Shown in pieces: positions 19,098 through 29,091 of a stretch of 64,000 bases of DNA. The stretch lies in the NCBI GenBank assembly GCA_022041995.1, contig CP074390.1, positions 1 to 64,000 of the forward strand. The letters are read 5' to 3'. The stretch is from Cupriavidus necator. Its GTDB lineage: Bacteria > Pseudomonadota > Gammaproteobacteria > Burkholderiales > Burkholderiaceae. The first letter of the stretch is position 1; each line of letters opens with the position of its first letter. The position numbers and the translations under genes are program-made. The notes under the pieces were generated by a model. The model was given only the letters and a program-made list of their open reading frames with translations, made no database searches and had not been told where the DNA came from.

Positions 19098-20201
19098 TCA
19101 GATAATCCGCTGAATGACCTTCAAAAGAGATTTCGAACTATGCTCCCACGTATATTGCTGCGCTATTGCGATTGAGCGCTCCCGCATAAGTTCATTGTCC
19201 GCACCCCCAACAATTGACGCCCTGAGAGCGTCGAGAAGCGATTCGACATCCAGCGGATCAATCATGGTCGCCCCCTCCGAAAACACTTCCTTCATCGACG
19301 TGGTATTGGAACATATCACTGGACAGCCAGCCGCCATTGCCTCAAGCGGGGGTATTCCAAAGCCTTCGGCAAAAGAAGGGTAAACGAACAACTTGGCACA
19401 TTTGTAAAGCATACCCAGCGTCGCCGCGTCTGCATCCTCAATGATCTTTACACAATCCTGCAGGCCGCTTTTCTCTATAAAATCGAAAATCTTCTCGTGC
19501 CCAAAGTCTCGCTGGCCAACAATAGCCAACATCGGGATCTGTGCCTCCGTACGCCGCAACAAATTATAGGCCTTCAGTAGAGTGAGATGATTCTTTCGCG
19601 GCTCAAGGCGTCCTACGGTCAGGATATAGTCCGCCAACCCATACCTAAGCTTCAACTCATTAGCTGCATGATTAGGATCGATTCGCGAGAACCGCTCCAC
19701 ATCTACGCCGTTCGGTGTCACAGACACACGTGCTTCATCTATCCCATAAAGCTCGCAGATTTTCTCCTTAGAATACTGCGATACCGTCAAGATCTGATCG
19801 GCACTTAACGCCGACCGGCGAACCAAAATTTTCGACCGCAGGTTGAACGCGGTTGAAAAGTACTGCGGATGCGTTTCAAATAAGACATCGTGAATGGTAA
19901 CAATCTCTTTGGATGCCGAAAATAATGGCACGATATACTGAGAATGAAATGCGTCGAGCTTATACTTTCTTTGTTGTCTGGCGGCATCGTAGACCAATCT
20001 CGCGACGTTGCTATGGACGTCAAAATAACGTACCTCACCGAAACCACTCCACTTTTCTGGAACTGGTTTATTTTTATTGAAAAAAAATACAAATTCTACA
20101 TTATTTTTGAGCGACTGAATCGACGTATAGATATTGTCCAAATACGTCTTGCTACCTTGATTTATTCCCTGCAGCACGTGGAGATCGATTCCCAGCCTCA
20201 A
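19098..20201 (-). CDS. Family 4 glycosyltransferase
   Basis: A 367-residue GT-B enzyme acting on the cytoplasmic face. Features are IVTIHDVLFETHP, ILTVGRLEPRKNHLTLLKA and the C-terminal FAEGFGIPPLEAMAAGCPVI, which carries the E-x7-E nucleotide-sugar motif. The ATG at 20201 overlaps the end of the upstream GT2 gene by four bases. The DNA is visibly AT-richer than the plus-strand arm, consistent with horizontal exchange of the polymer-specific genes. Donor and linkage are unknown; a mannosyl donor would fit manC. Confidence 0.88.
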   Translation of the reverse strand: MRLGIDLHVLQGINQGSKTYLDNIYTSIQSLKNNVEFVFFFNKNKPVPEKWSGFGEVRYFDVHSNVARLVYDAARQQRKYKLDAFHSQYIVPLFSASKEIVTIHDVLFETHPQYFSTAFNLRSKILVRRSALSADQILTVSQYSKEKICELYGIDEARVSVTPNGVDVERFSRIDPNHAANELKLRYGLADYILTVGRLEPRKNHLTLLKAYNLLRRTEAQIPMLAIVGQRDFGHEKIFDFIEKSGLQDCVKIIEDADAATLGMLYKCAKLFVYPSFAEGFGIPPLEAMAAGCPVICSNTTSMKEVFSEGATMIDPLDVESLLDALRASIVGGADNELMRERSIAIAQQYTWEHSSKSLLKVIQRII

Positions 20202-21163
20202 TTTTTCCCCTCCTGGAATTTAAATGCTATCGCGGCCTTAGAGTACACAAGCATTCTTGTCGAGGCGATCCTGTCCCGCTCCGTCCTGGTGATCATCCAT
20301 TTGATCTTGTAGAGTGCAGCCCGCAGTATGAATCCGCCGAAAAAGATGGCCTTTGCTACAGATACCCTTGCGAAGCCCGCTCGTGAGCTATATTCAGCCA
20401 ACGTAGAATCAATCCAACGTGTTTTGATCCCAGTCGCGTCCTCCGAACCGCCGTGTACGTGTATTAGTCTGGACGTTGGAAGGTAGCTAACACTAAGTCC
20501 TAGGCCGCGTAGATTCCGACATAGTTTTACGTCTTCAGCATACATGAAATAATCCTCGGGAATGCCTCCCGCTCTTTTCAATGCAGTTGTTCGCACGAGC
20601 ATTGCCGCGCCCGATACCCAATCTAAGTCGACGGGATTGCCTTTCCTAACGAACACGTCTTGATTAAAATAAAATGGCTTCGAAATGAAAGGAAATATTC
20701 GTGCCACAAATAGGAAATAAGATGCATAACTAACCAGGCCTCGATCGAACCCACCCGCCCCTGTCTGCAACCGACCGGATGGCAAGTAAAGGGCTGGAGA
20801 TATGGCGCCACATGCAGGGTTCGCCGCGGCATAATCGGTCAATTTCGAAATAAAATTTGCGTCGTTAATCTCGGTGTCATTATTTAATAGCAACACAAAC
20901 TCTGCCTGGCACATCTTTAAGCCAAGGTTGTTCCCCTTTGCGTATCCGAGGTTCTCCGTAAGGGCAAGGAGCTTGACGCGAGGAAAATTGCTTGCGATGT
21001 ATTCTGCGCTTCCGTCGGCAGATCCATTATCGACAACCACCACACTGGATATCAGTCTGTCAAAATTAGGCAATGCAGTCAATTGCCTCAACAATTTCTC
21101 GCAAAAGTGCTTCCCATTCCAGTTAACAATCAAGATATCTACCGATTTTTCCATAATCGCCAT
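20198..21163 (-). CDS. Family 2 glycosyltransferase (rhamnosyltransferase-like)
   Basis: A 321-residue GT-A enzyme with ILIVNWNGK at the start, VVVDNGSADGSAEYI, and the metal-binding LLNNDTEI. The later DLDWVSGAAMLVRTTAL and FMYAEDVKLCRNLRGLG are typical of WbbL/rhamnosyltransferase-like members. The start at 21163 has an alternative ATG three codons in. It overlaps the next gene by four bases. Addition of rhamnose is plausible given rfbBDAC, but not proven by sequence. Confidence 0.87.
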   Translation of the reverse strand: MAIMEKSVDILIVNWNGKHFCEKLLRQLTALPNFDRLISSVVVVDNGSADGSAEYIASNFPRVKLLALTENLGYAKGNNLGLKMCQAEFVLLLNNDTEINDANFISKLTDYAAANPACGAISPALYLPSGRLQTGAGGFDRGLVSYASYFLFVARIFPFISKPFYFNQDVFVRKGNPVDLDWVSGAAMLVRTTALKRAGGIPEDYFMYAEDVKLCRNLRGLGLSVSYLPTSRLIHVHGGSEDATGIKTRWIDSTLAEYSSRAGFARVSVAKAIFFGGFILRAALYKIKWMITRTERDRIASTRMLVYSKAAIAFKFQEGKN

Positions 21164-21217
21164 CCTGTGTACCGTCTTCCAGATCTCGCCCCAACTTCTT
21201 TCAAGCTGAATACCAGC

Positions 21218-22525
21218 TTAATGCGACTTAATGCCACCCCGCATGGCAAAATGCCTCTTGACAAGTTGGGGTCTGCTTGGTAATGGGACACTACGTGAAA
21301 CAGCCAATATTGCTCCGAGGAGCAGTGATATCGCCAGTCCATCGGCCTTATTAAACAATCCTGAAATAATGTATGTCATAAATAGCGTGCCAATCAAAGC
21401 CCCCTTAGCCAACCCAGTGAAGAAATGCACCGGATGTTCGCGCGGCCAATTTCTCTGCGCCTTGCCAAGTCGGGAGAAGAGACCACCAATAAAGATCAGA
21501 TATAGCAAGAGGCCCACGATCCCGGTCTTAATGAGAAGATACAAATAACCGTTATGGAAGTATGGAACGTAGCGGAGATCCTCACCACCCAACTTCATAT
21601 AGATTCCTACGTCGACCAACTCTCCAAAACCGTAGCCAAATGCATAGTTCGCGAAGTTACCATCGAGGAAATGTTTCAAGGCCATGTAGCTCTCGTAGCC
21701 GCGCCAGTTTAGATTGATATTCTGCTGATCATCGTAGTCTGAAATTGCTATTTCTGTGCTTGCGCGGGCTAGTTTCTCGACAAACGAGCCTTCGGTGAAG
21801 CTTGAGTTACTTTCGCCTAACGACGAAGTCAAGAAAAATAATCCAGCGATGACCAGCGGGCTAACGAAAATCAGATATTTCCAATATCTCTTCCGCCAGA
21901 AAGCAAACACTGCAACGGCAATAGAGAAAAGTACGATGGCGCGTGAGAACGATAGCATCATCGCTAAAAACAGGACGGCTGCGGCGAGCCCTCGAGATAA
22001 TCGCCGAATTCCACCACGGCGAACTACCCCAACTGGGACCAAACTCATTATTAGGCCAAGGGCCAGATAAACATCTCCGTTTCCAGCGACTGAGCGAATA
22101 CTTGCAGCGGTTTGGGTTATCAGAGATGGATCGACGATGAACTTGGAAAGTTGAACATAAGAATAAACCAACGAAGGAAGAATTATTATAGTTCGAAGCT
22201 CAGTTGCTCCCCCGGATATGCGCGAAAACAGCGCATAGCCCACTACAACTGCGGCGGGTATTCTTAGAAACGCCCACAGATCCTTCCAAAATGTTACCGC
22301 CTCGTTTGGCTCAACTCTGAATAAACCAATAACGAGGATAGCAATAAGAGGTGCAATCGCAACTATCAACCCTTTTGAAACTCCCCTATTTGTGATGATC
22401 ACGGCAAACAGCAGGGGAACGATCATCACTGTTCCTACGTAATAGAAACCAAGCAGATCGCTTGCTATGGCTATTGAAATATACAATGCCAACGCCATAT
22501 TTCGCGTGATCAATTTCGCTACCAT
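21218..22525 (-). CDS. O-antigen/EPS polymerase (Wzy-like)
   Basis: A 435-residue inner-membrane protein with about ten hydrophobic segments. The conserved Wzy/WaaL-type stretch is NINLNWRGYESYMALKHF, then GYGFGELVDVG and YFHNGYLYLLIKTGIVGLL, with the large periplasmic loop between them. It polymerises lipid-linked repeat units in the periplasm. It starts immediately after the stop of the upstream glycosyltransferase gene. A ligase (WaaL) has the same fold, but the Wza-Wzc context favours polymerase. Confidence 0.85.
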   Translation of the reverse strand: MVAKLITRNMALALYISIAIASDLLGFYYVGTVMIVPLLFAVIITNRGVSKGLIVAIAPLIAILVIGLFRVEPNEAVTFWKDLWAFLRIPAAVVVGYALFSRISGGATELRTIIILPSLVYSYVQLSKFIVDPSLITQTAASIRSVAGNGDVYLALGLIMSLVPVGVVRRGGIRRLSRGLAAAVLFLAMMLSFSRAIVLFSIAVAVFAFWRKRYWKYLIFVSPLVIAGLFFLTSSLGESNSSFTEGSFVEKLARASTEIAISDYDDQQNINLNWRGYESYMALKHFLDGNFANYAFGYGFGELVDVGIYMKLGGEDLRYVPYFHNGYLYLLIKTGIVGLLLYLIFIGGLFSRLGKAQRNWPREHPVHFFTGLAKGALIGTLFMTYIISGLFNKADGLAISLLLGAILAVSRSVPLPSRPQLVKRHFAMRGGIKSH

Positions 22526-23608
22526 TTAGGTGTTCTCTTCCAAACACATCAGGGTACGTCTTGCATAGCCTTCGCTGGAGTAGTTCTCTATCCGAAATCG
22601 CCTCTGAGCTCTTTCAGCCTGGTCTCGAGCGTTTCTTTTTCCGCAAAGTTCCCTCAAAGCATTGCGAAGTGACCTCGCGTTGCCGCATTCATAGTACTGG
22701 ATTTCGTTTTCCGCAAAGTACGCGTCTATACCGCCGACTCTTGCGCAGACCACAGGCTTACCCAGAGCTACCGCCTCTAAAACCACTGTGATTCCGGATG
22801 CATGTTGATTCGACAACAATGGAACGACGACCACGTCAGCCTCACCATAAAGCTGCCGAATTCGTTCTACATTGTGAGCTTCCTCGACGGAAATATTTGT
22901 GGCGTTTCCTAGCGACGCAGATGTAATTGTCCGCGAAACGATTTTGAGATCGAAATCCCTTTGGTCCTTAACCGCTTCAATCAGCGTGGTCCAATCGCGA
23001 TGTACGTCATTTCCCAAAGCCAATAATCGAATAACAGGCCCTGGCGAGAACCGTGGCGCCTGGAGCGGAAATGAGTTTAGCGATATCCCGAACGGGACAA
23101 ACTGCGCCGTTTTACCGCCAAGGAGCCTGCTCAGAAAATCCGCGTTAACCGGGGAGAGAGTGATATTGAAGTCGCTCCGTCGCAAGAGGACCCGGTAGGC
23201 GAGTCGCCGCAACGGGCCATACGTTGACCACCGATCCACGAGCCAAACGGACTGAGCAATCAGTTTAGCCCGGCGGTTCGAGTTTCCCCGGAGCGAATTT
23301 GACAGTCCCTGCAAGGCGCTCACTGCGAGACTCTCGTATTCAGTATGCGTCAGGATTACATCGGCCGATGCCCACAGGCGCCGGTTGCGAAACGCATGCA
23401 CAATATCAAAGCCAAGCAACTTCTTTAGGATAAGCCGAGACAGGCGACCGACTGTCGTTTCGGGACGATCAATCGACCAACTAAGCTTATGTGAAGTACA
23501 CAAATGATGGTAGCCATAAGGACTGGCGTCGGGGTACCTACCCTCTGAGAAACCCTTTTCCCAGCTATCCAACGAAAATCCTCTGGCCAAATGCACATGG
23601 ACTCGCAT
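22526..23608 (-). CDS. Glycosyltransferase, GT4-like
   Basis: About 360 residues with a GT-B C-terminal half: VIRLLALGNDVHRDW, EADVVVVPLLSNQHASGIT and VLEAVALGKPVVCARVGG. The N-terminal MRVHVHLARGFSLDSWEKG gives the natural start at 23608; the frame extends to 23677, but that stretch overlaps the upstream pyruvyl-transferase gene. The stop abuts the wzy start. Donor sugar is unknown. Confidence 0.82.
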   Translation of the reverse strand: MRVHVHLARGFSLDSWEKGFSEGRYPDASPYGYHHLCTSHKLSWSIDRPETTVGRLSRLILKKLLGFDIVHAFRNRRLWASADVILTHTEYESLAVSALQGLSNSLRGNSNRRAKLIAQSVWLVDRWSTYGPLRRLAYRVLLRRSDFNITLSPVNADFLSRLLGGKTAQFVPFGISLNSFPLQAPRFSPGPVIRLLALGNDVHRDWTTLIEAVKDQRDFDLKIVSRTITSASLGNATNISVEEAHNVERIRQLYGEADVVVVPLLSNQHASGITVVLEAVALGKPVVCARVGGIDAYFAENEIQYYECGNARSLRNALRELCGKRNARDQAERAQRRFRIENYSSEGYARRTLMCLEENT

Positions 23609-23640
23609 AATTCGATCTACATTTCTTGGAAAACTTGGAT

Positions 23641-24614
23641 CTAGCGCAATTCGGCAATACCGCAAGCAGATGTCCATGCCTCATAATATGCCCTATTCTT
23701 CCCGTAACTGTTGTCAATTACGGTACTTGGCATATCAAGTAGGGTTGCGAATATATGACCATGCAATCGGGAGGTAACAACTCGCTGGTGCTGTAGGAAT
23801 TCCTTTGCCTGACGAGTGATGAAATTCTCTACAAAGGAATACCAAATCCTAGTAACAGGCAACAGGGCTACGTTGGAGGTCCGCTCAATGGCGCACAGTT
23901 TTTTACAGAGTGTTTCAATGAAGACATCACCGTCAGATCGCAAACCATCCCAATCTCGGAAGCTGCACTCTTCTGCGCGAAATTCAATCGGGACCTCGGC
24001 CGACTCCTTGTCCCCCTCATCAGAAATAGTGTTTTTGACGAGCCCTCATGAACTCTCGGCACGGCTAAGGGCCAGAGGAAATGCGCCATGTCTGGCATGA
24101 GATAAACATTCTCACTCAAATAATTACTTGCGAGCTCAAAGCTAACTCGATCTCTTACACAGAGATGTAAATTCGAATGTGATCGGTAGATCTCCGAGGC
24201 CGACTCTAGATTCTTCTTGGAGGAAAAATGTATCGTTTGCGGAAGGATAACGATTTTATTATTTGGATATCGCTTAATAACAAGCTTTCTGAAATTGTCG
24301 TGTAGCGGGTATAGATCACCCAAATTTCCGCCCCCGTGGAATACGATCGTAGTCGAACCCTCGATAATTCCCTCAACCGTCCCATCCGTCCGCGATTGGG
24401 CTGCTACAGATTTTCTGATTTTGGGCTTTATCCCAAAATGAGAGAAGAATGCTTCCGTCCCCCTCATAATTAGAAGATCGCCGGTATTCAGGTGAATCGG
24501 ATAATCCAGGTATGCAATGGATTCATAACTTCCAATGACGCCTACAATTTCGTAAAGCTTTTGCTTGAATCCAAGCATCGCTTCTCTATGCGTATCAAGA
24601 GGATAATTGCTCAT
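23641..24614 (-). pseudogene. Polysaccharide pyruvyl transferase, frameshifted
   Basis: This family transfers pyruvate from phosphoenolpyruvate to sugar residues. The first part has DLLIMRGTEAFFSHFG, IVFHGGGNLGDLYPLHD and NKIVILPQTIHFSS. The frame breaks after KTLFLMRG at a five-base C run (24012-24016 on the plus strand). It continues in the next frame as DKESAEVPIEF and then VVTSRLHGHIFATLLDMPST, a family hallmark, to 23641. Adding one base gives 324 residues, normal length. It starts in a four-base overlap with the flippase gene. If functional, the polymer would be acidic through pyruvyl groups. Confidence 0.87.
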
Positions 24615-25915
24615 TTTCCAAGCCTAGAAAGTAAGTACTTCAAATCCTGACCATTCAACAGCAAGCGCGGAGTCTTAATCCCGAGAAGAGTTGAGAAGGC
24701 GCCGACCGTAACGATGAACCTTAACAAGGCACCTATTAACAATGAAATTGCGACTCCGATCGCACCTAGCTCAGGTGTCAAGAAATACATAAGAACACAT
24801 GTGATAATCGCACCAACGATCTGGCGAAGCACAATGATTTCCGTCCTCCCAATAGCATTAAATGCTTGGGAGAGAATCCATCCGCCACCAGACACGATAC
24901 TTTCAACCACCAAAACAGCGAAAATTGGATATGCGTCTGCGTATTGGCTGCCGTATAGAATGATGATGGCGAATTTCCCGAGAGCGATAGCAATGAAAGC
25001 CAAAACCACAGATCCGACCGTAGATATTCTGAACGCGAGAGACACTTGCAAACTAACAACGCTAATTTCTTTTCCAGCCGCATGAGGGAAAATAACCGTC
25101 GCGATAGCAAGTTGTATTTGGGTCAGGATCCTTGAGAATCCGTAAGCGACCGCGTACACGCCCACAACGTTGGGTGCCAAGAATGCGACAAGGAACATTT
25201 TGTCCAACTGCGCACTGAGCACCGCCATAAAATCGATGCACCAGAACTTTGATCCATGTGTGGCCAGCTTTTTTAGAGCCGGTAACTCAAAGCGAAAATC
25301 TTTTCTGATATCGCATATTGCGGAATATGCTAAGGCGAAGGCCGCAACAAGGTATCCAGTTATATACATAGCCAAGAAATTCAGTGTATTCAGTTTTGAA
25401 ACTGTACTCATAGCGAGCGCGAGCGCTAAATACAAGAATGGCGGCAATAGTCGTGTCGCGTTATAGAGGGTTAAATTTTGCGTTGTTTGAGAAATGCCGG
25501 ACAGGAGCGTGAAGAGGGTCATGGCAAATGCGAATGCGGCCATCCACACCTGAAGTCCAGGCGTTTTCTCCGGCTGCGACTCATATAAATAGGGAGTCGC
25601 GAACCACATTATTAACGCTCCTACGATGGACAAAATCCCGGCAGCAACCAGTAGAGCACTTACATATTTTTTATAGGATGATGCGTCGTTCTTTGCGTGG
25701 AATATGAATGAAGAATTCATCCCTACAACAAGGATTGCCGCCAATATTGGCGGCCATATCATCCAAGCTGCAAGCACGCCTCGGCTTTCGGCGCCGAGCA
25801 CTCGTGCGCAGATGATCATGCCGAGCGCATTGGCGACCATAACGGCTACATTCACCGTCGCCGTTTTTAGCATCAAGGCGAAGAGTGGTGAAGCGGAGAT
25901 CGATTTTGTTCTCAT
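24611..25915 (-). CDS. Polysaccharide flippase (Wzx-like)
   Basis: About 434 residues with many membrane segments, in the MATE/oligosaccharidyl-lipid flippase superfamily. Visible hallmarks are NVAVMVANALGMIICARVLG at the N-terminus and repeated hydrophobic blocks such as VVGVYAVAYGFSRILTQIQ. It exports lipid-linked repeat units. The ATG at 25915 is chosen because upstream residues to 26071 are arginine-rich and unlike a membrane-protein start. Its stop overlaps the pyruvyl-transferase start. Confidence 0.85.
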   Translation of the reverse strand: MRTKSISASPLFALMLKTATVNVAVMVANALGMIICARVLGAESRGVLAAWMIWPPILAAILVVGMNSSFIFHAKNDASSYKKYVSALLVAAGILSIVGALIMWFATPYLYESQPEKTPGLQVWMAAFAFAMTLFTLLSGISQTTQNLTLYNATRLLPPFLYLALALAMSTVSKLNTLNFLAMYITGYLVAAFALAYSAICDIRKDFRFELPALKKLATHGSKFWCIDFMAVLSAQLDKMFLVAFLAPNVVGVYAVAYGFSRILTQIQLAIATVIFPHAAGKEISVVSLQVSLAFRISTVGSVVLAFIAIALGKFAIIILYGSQYADAYPIFAVLVVESIVSGGGWILSQAFNAIGRTEIIVLRQIVGAIITCVLMYFLTPELGAIGVAISLLIGALLRFIVTVGAFSTLLGIKTPRLLLNGQDLKYLLSRLGK

Positions 25916-26373
25916 AATTGCTTGAACGCCAGGGGTTAGGAGCCTGCATCGAAACTCTCTGCATGGTCGGAGTTCACGGAGCCTGATCGTTAGCAGTACA
26001 GAGAGGAGTCTTGTGGCAGACCTTTTCAGCCCCTGTGACTCGGCAGTATCTGCATCGCGGGTACCGAACAAAACTTTGTATCCAAAGTTTCATAATTGCA
26101 ACTAGGCGCGAAGGCTAGTGTTAGTCGTTGCCTTTCATGCACGACCTCCCCGGCTAACTGGGCCCTCCTCGCATGCACGGGAAAATTGCAGTTCCCTTTC
26201 AAGAGGGGATGGTCATCTGGAGCGTTCAGTAGATTCGCCCCCGAACTACTTTCGCTTGCATGACAGCATTAACAAAAACGCCGGAACCTGACCAGCGTTT
26301 ATAAGGTATCGATAGCTTCCGATTTTTCTCTCGAGACCCGCAAACTTTCGCCAGTTAGTATTGGCACCGCTAT
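25916..26373. other. Intergenic region between wzc and wzx with a small palindrome
   Basis: About 460 non-coding bases lie between wzc and the flippase gene. They contain a perfect inverted repeat, AAACTTTG-TATC-CAAAGTTT, at 26071-26090. The gap probably marks a second promoter for the AT-rich, polymer-specific part of the minus-strand arm. No clear -35/-10 pair was identified. Confidence 0.45.
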
Positions 26374-28636
26374 TTAGAAGCTTGATTGCGTTTTTTCAAT
26401 CTTCTGCCCGTTTTCAGTAGCGCTATAGCCATAATAGGCATAGCGGTAGCGACCGTACTTTGATCCGTATCCATAGCGGTACGCGTTAGGGTCCAAGCCG
26501 TTGAACACCACGCCATTCACGTCAGCATTGGCCTGGCGTAATTGCTTGGCGGATTCGGTAACTTCGCCGATAGTGGTCTTCTCGAATCGCGTAACGAGGA
26601 ACACGGTGCCACAGCGTGCGGCCAGGATCGCGGTATCCGAGACGGCTAACACGGGCGGTGTATCAATCAAAACAAGGTCGTACTGGCTACCCACCTCTTC
26701 GAGAAGCTTCACCATGCGCTCATTGAGCAGCAACTCGGCCGGATTCGGCGGCAGACTGCCTGTGCTTAGAAAGTCCAGATTCTCGAAAATTTCGCGATGT
26801 ACTGCCCGCTCAAAGCTAACACTTCCGATCAGTATATCCGCAAGACCGTTGTTTCTGTCCTTGCCGAAATACTGGTTCAGATGGCCCTTGCGCATGTCCG
26901 CGTCGATCAGCAGCACGCGCTTACCACCCGTCGCCATAACCACCGAAAGGTTAGCCGAGATAAACGATTTCCCGACGCCCGGTGTGGGGCCCGTCAGCAG
27001 TACGCGGTTGTTGTCCGCGTCGAGCATGGCGAATTGCAGGGCGGTACGCAGACTGCGCAGACTTTCGATAGAAGGCTCGTTGGGATTGCGATCCGCGAGT
27101 AGGAACTTGCCGCGCTTTCGCTGTCGAATTTCTTCCGCGAGGAAAGTTTGGACAGTGGACAACGGTACGGTGGCATAGACGCTCAGCCCCGTATGTTGTT
27201 CAATGTCCTGCGAGTCGGTAATACCACCATACAGTGCGTTACGTACAAAGGCGGCCACAATACCTATCAGGGCCCCGAGAATCGCCGCCAGTGCGATGGT
27301 TAGGCCCTTTTTCGGCTTGATAGGTTCTTCGGGAACCGGCGCGTTGTCAAGCAGCCGGACATTGCCAACTTTGCCCGCCTTTACGAGCTTGAGTTGCTGC
27401 ATGTTGTTCAGCAGACCAACATAGAGGTCGTTGTTGACCTGCACGTCACGCATCAGTCTCAACGTGTCCTGCTCCACATTCGGGAAGGCCTTCATGCGGA
27501 CAGACATGGCGCCCACCTTCGCGCTCAGCGCAGCGATCTGCCGGTCAAGGGCTTGGACTGCAGGGTGGGCGGACGCAAAACGGGTTAGCAGTTCCGTACG
27601 CTTCTGCTTCAATTCAAGCAAGCCAGTCTCGGTAGTCACGCTCTCCTGCAGGAATGCCTTTCCTTCTTCACTGAGGTTGAACGTGTTGCGCTTATTGCGC
27701 ATCTCGTTGTACTTCACCTCGGCACGTTCCAGCTCGCCCTTGAGTTGGGGCAACAGGTCACCCAGGAAGACCAGCGACTTCTCAGCCTCAGCGGCTTTGC
27801 GCTTGATGTTCTGTGCGACGTACTCCTCACCAATCTCATTCAAGATACTGGCCGTAAGCTTCGGGTTGGTGCCGTCGAGCGAAGCACCGATGATGCCGCT
27901 CTGCTTCCCCTTTTCGGCGATCTTGAGTTGATCCTGGAGCTTTTCGAGGGTCTGCAGGTGCGAGTTCCGTACGAGGTTGAAGACAATGCCCGGCTTTGCC
28001 TTCATATCGCTCACCAGCAGCGTGAAGCTACCCACGCTCTGTTCTGCGGTCAACGGCTGACCCACGCGTCCCTCGAGCGGCGCGTCCAGACTGGAATTCT
28101 CCAGACGGTAGCGCCCCTCCCCCAAGGCAATCAGTTTGAATCTTTCGCCCTCTAAGGATTCGGGTACGTCGAATTTTTCGACGTTGATCGACTCCTTGGC
28201 CCATGCGAAACCACCGAACCCGAGCAGTCCTGACTCGGACAAGCCCTTGGCGCGGCTGGCAATCCACGCGCCGACAAAAGGGAAATAGTTCGGTCCTGCG
28301 GAAATGTATAGTCGCAGGTTGTCTACCGCCTTTCCTACGACCATGCGAGAGCGAAGAATTTCGATCTCGGCTGTGGCTTCCGCCTTAACGTCAAAGATGC
28401 TCGACACGTCCCCAACAGGCTTTTTGCACTATTGGGACTGTCCTCCACCTGCACCAAAATATCTGCCTGATAAACCGGCCGAGCCAGGAACGCATACGCC
28501 ACCCCCAACGCCAGCACTACACCCGCAATGGATGCAATCAGCCAACGGCTGGCAAGCAGCACATCAAGGTACCGGACGAGGTCGATCTCGTCCTCCGGAG
28601 GCGGAGCGACAACAACTGGAGGGGAGTCTGATTCAT
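26374..28636 (-). pseudogene. wzc: Wzc/EpsB-type tyrosine kinase and chain-length regulator, two frameshifts
   Basis: A polysaccharide co-polymerase fused to a BY-kinase, which partners Wza and is dephosphorylated by Wzb. The N-terminal Wzz domain (EDEIDLVRYLDVLLASRWLI) lies in another frame from the rest. The body has Walker A GPTPGVGKSF, Walker A' LLIDADMRKG, Walker B LVLIDTPPV and a C-terminal tyrosine cluster (YRYGYGSKYGRYRYAYYGY). Adding one base at 28621-28624 and one at 28410-28413, both short G runs on the plus strand, restores 754 residues from ATG 28636. Without these repairs translation could restart only at an internal GTG (28407), lacking the first membrane helix. Confidence 0.9.
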
Positions 28637-28653
28637 CTGCATTGCTGTATCGG

Positions 28654-29091
28654 TTATCGAAGTGCCTGGATGCGCGGCACCCAGGCTTCCACGCCGCGTT
28701 GGATCAACCGCAGGACGTTTTCGAAGGCGGGACGAGCCTCGCGATAGGGATCTGGCACGTCGAACCCGGCAAGCTCACCGATGCGGAAGACACGACCGGT
28801 GGTTGCCGGGTGCAAGTGCTGGATGTCTTGCCGCTGGTCGTTGTCCATCACGAGAATGAGGTCCGCACGGGTCGTCATGGCCCGGCTCAGTTGCTGGGCC
28901 CGATGGCCGGTGATATCCACGCCAATCTCGTGCATGACTGCGATGGCGTGCGCATCGGCCGGCTTGCCCGTGAGCGCGCCGAGGCCAGCGGAGATGATGT
29001 TGGCATCCGGCAATGCCTCCTTGAGGAGCCCTTCCGCCATAGGACTCCTGCAAATATTGCCGATGCAGACCACGAGTACAGTCTTGATCAT
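28654..29091 (-). CDS. wzb: Low-molecular-weight protein-tyrosine phosphatase (Wzb-like)
   Basis: A 145-residue cytoplasmic phosphatase with the C-x5-R signature at C9-R15 (VVCIGNICRSPMAEG) and the general-acid motif DVPDPYREA. It dephosphorylates the Wzc tyrosine cluster, controlling polymer export. The ATG at 29091 overlaps the wza stop by four bases. It stops 18 bases before the wzc start. The order wza-wzb-wzc is the standard one. Confidence 0.94.
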   Translation of the reverse strand: MIKTVLVVCIGNICRSPMAEGLLKEALPDANIISAGLGALTGKPADAHAIAVMHEIGVDITGHRAQQLSRAMTTRADLILVMDNDQRQDIQHLHPATTGRVFRIGELAGFDVPDPYREARPAFENVLRLIQRGVEAWVPRIQALR

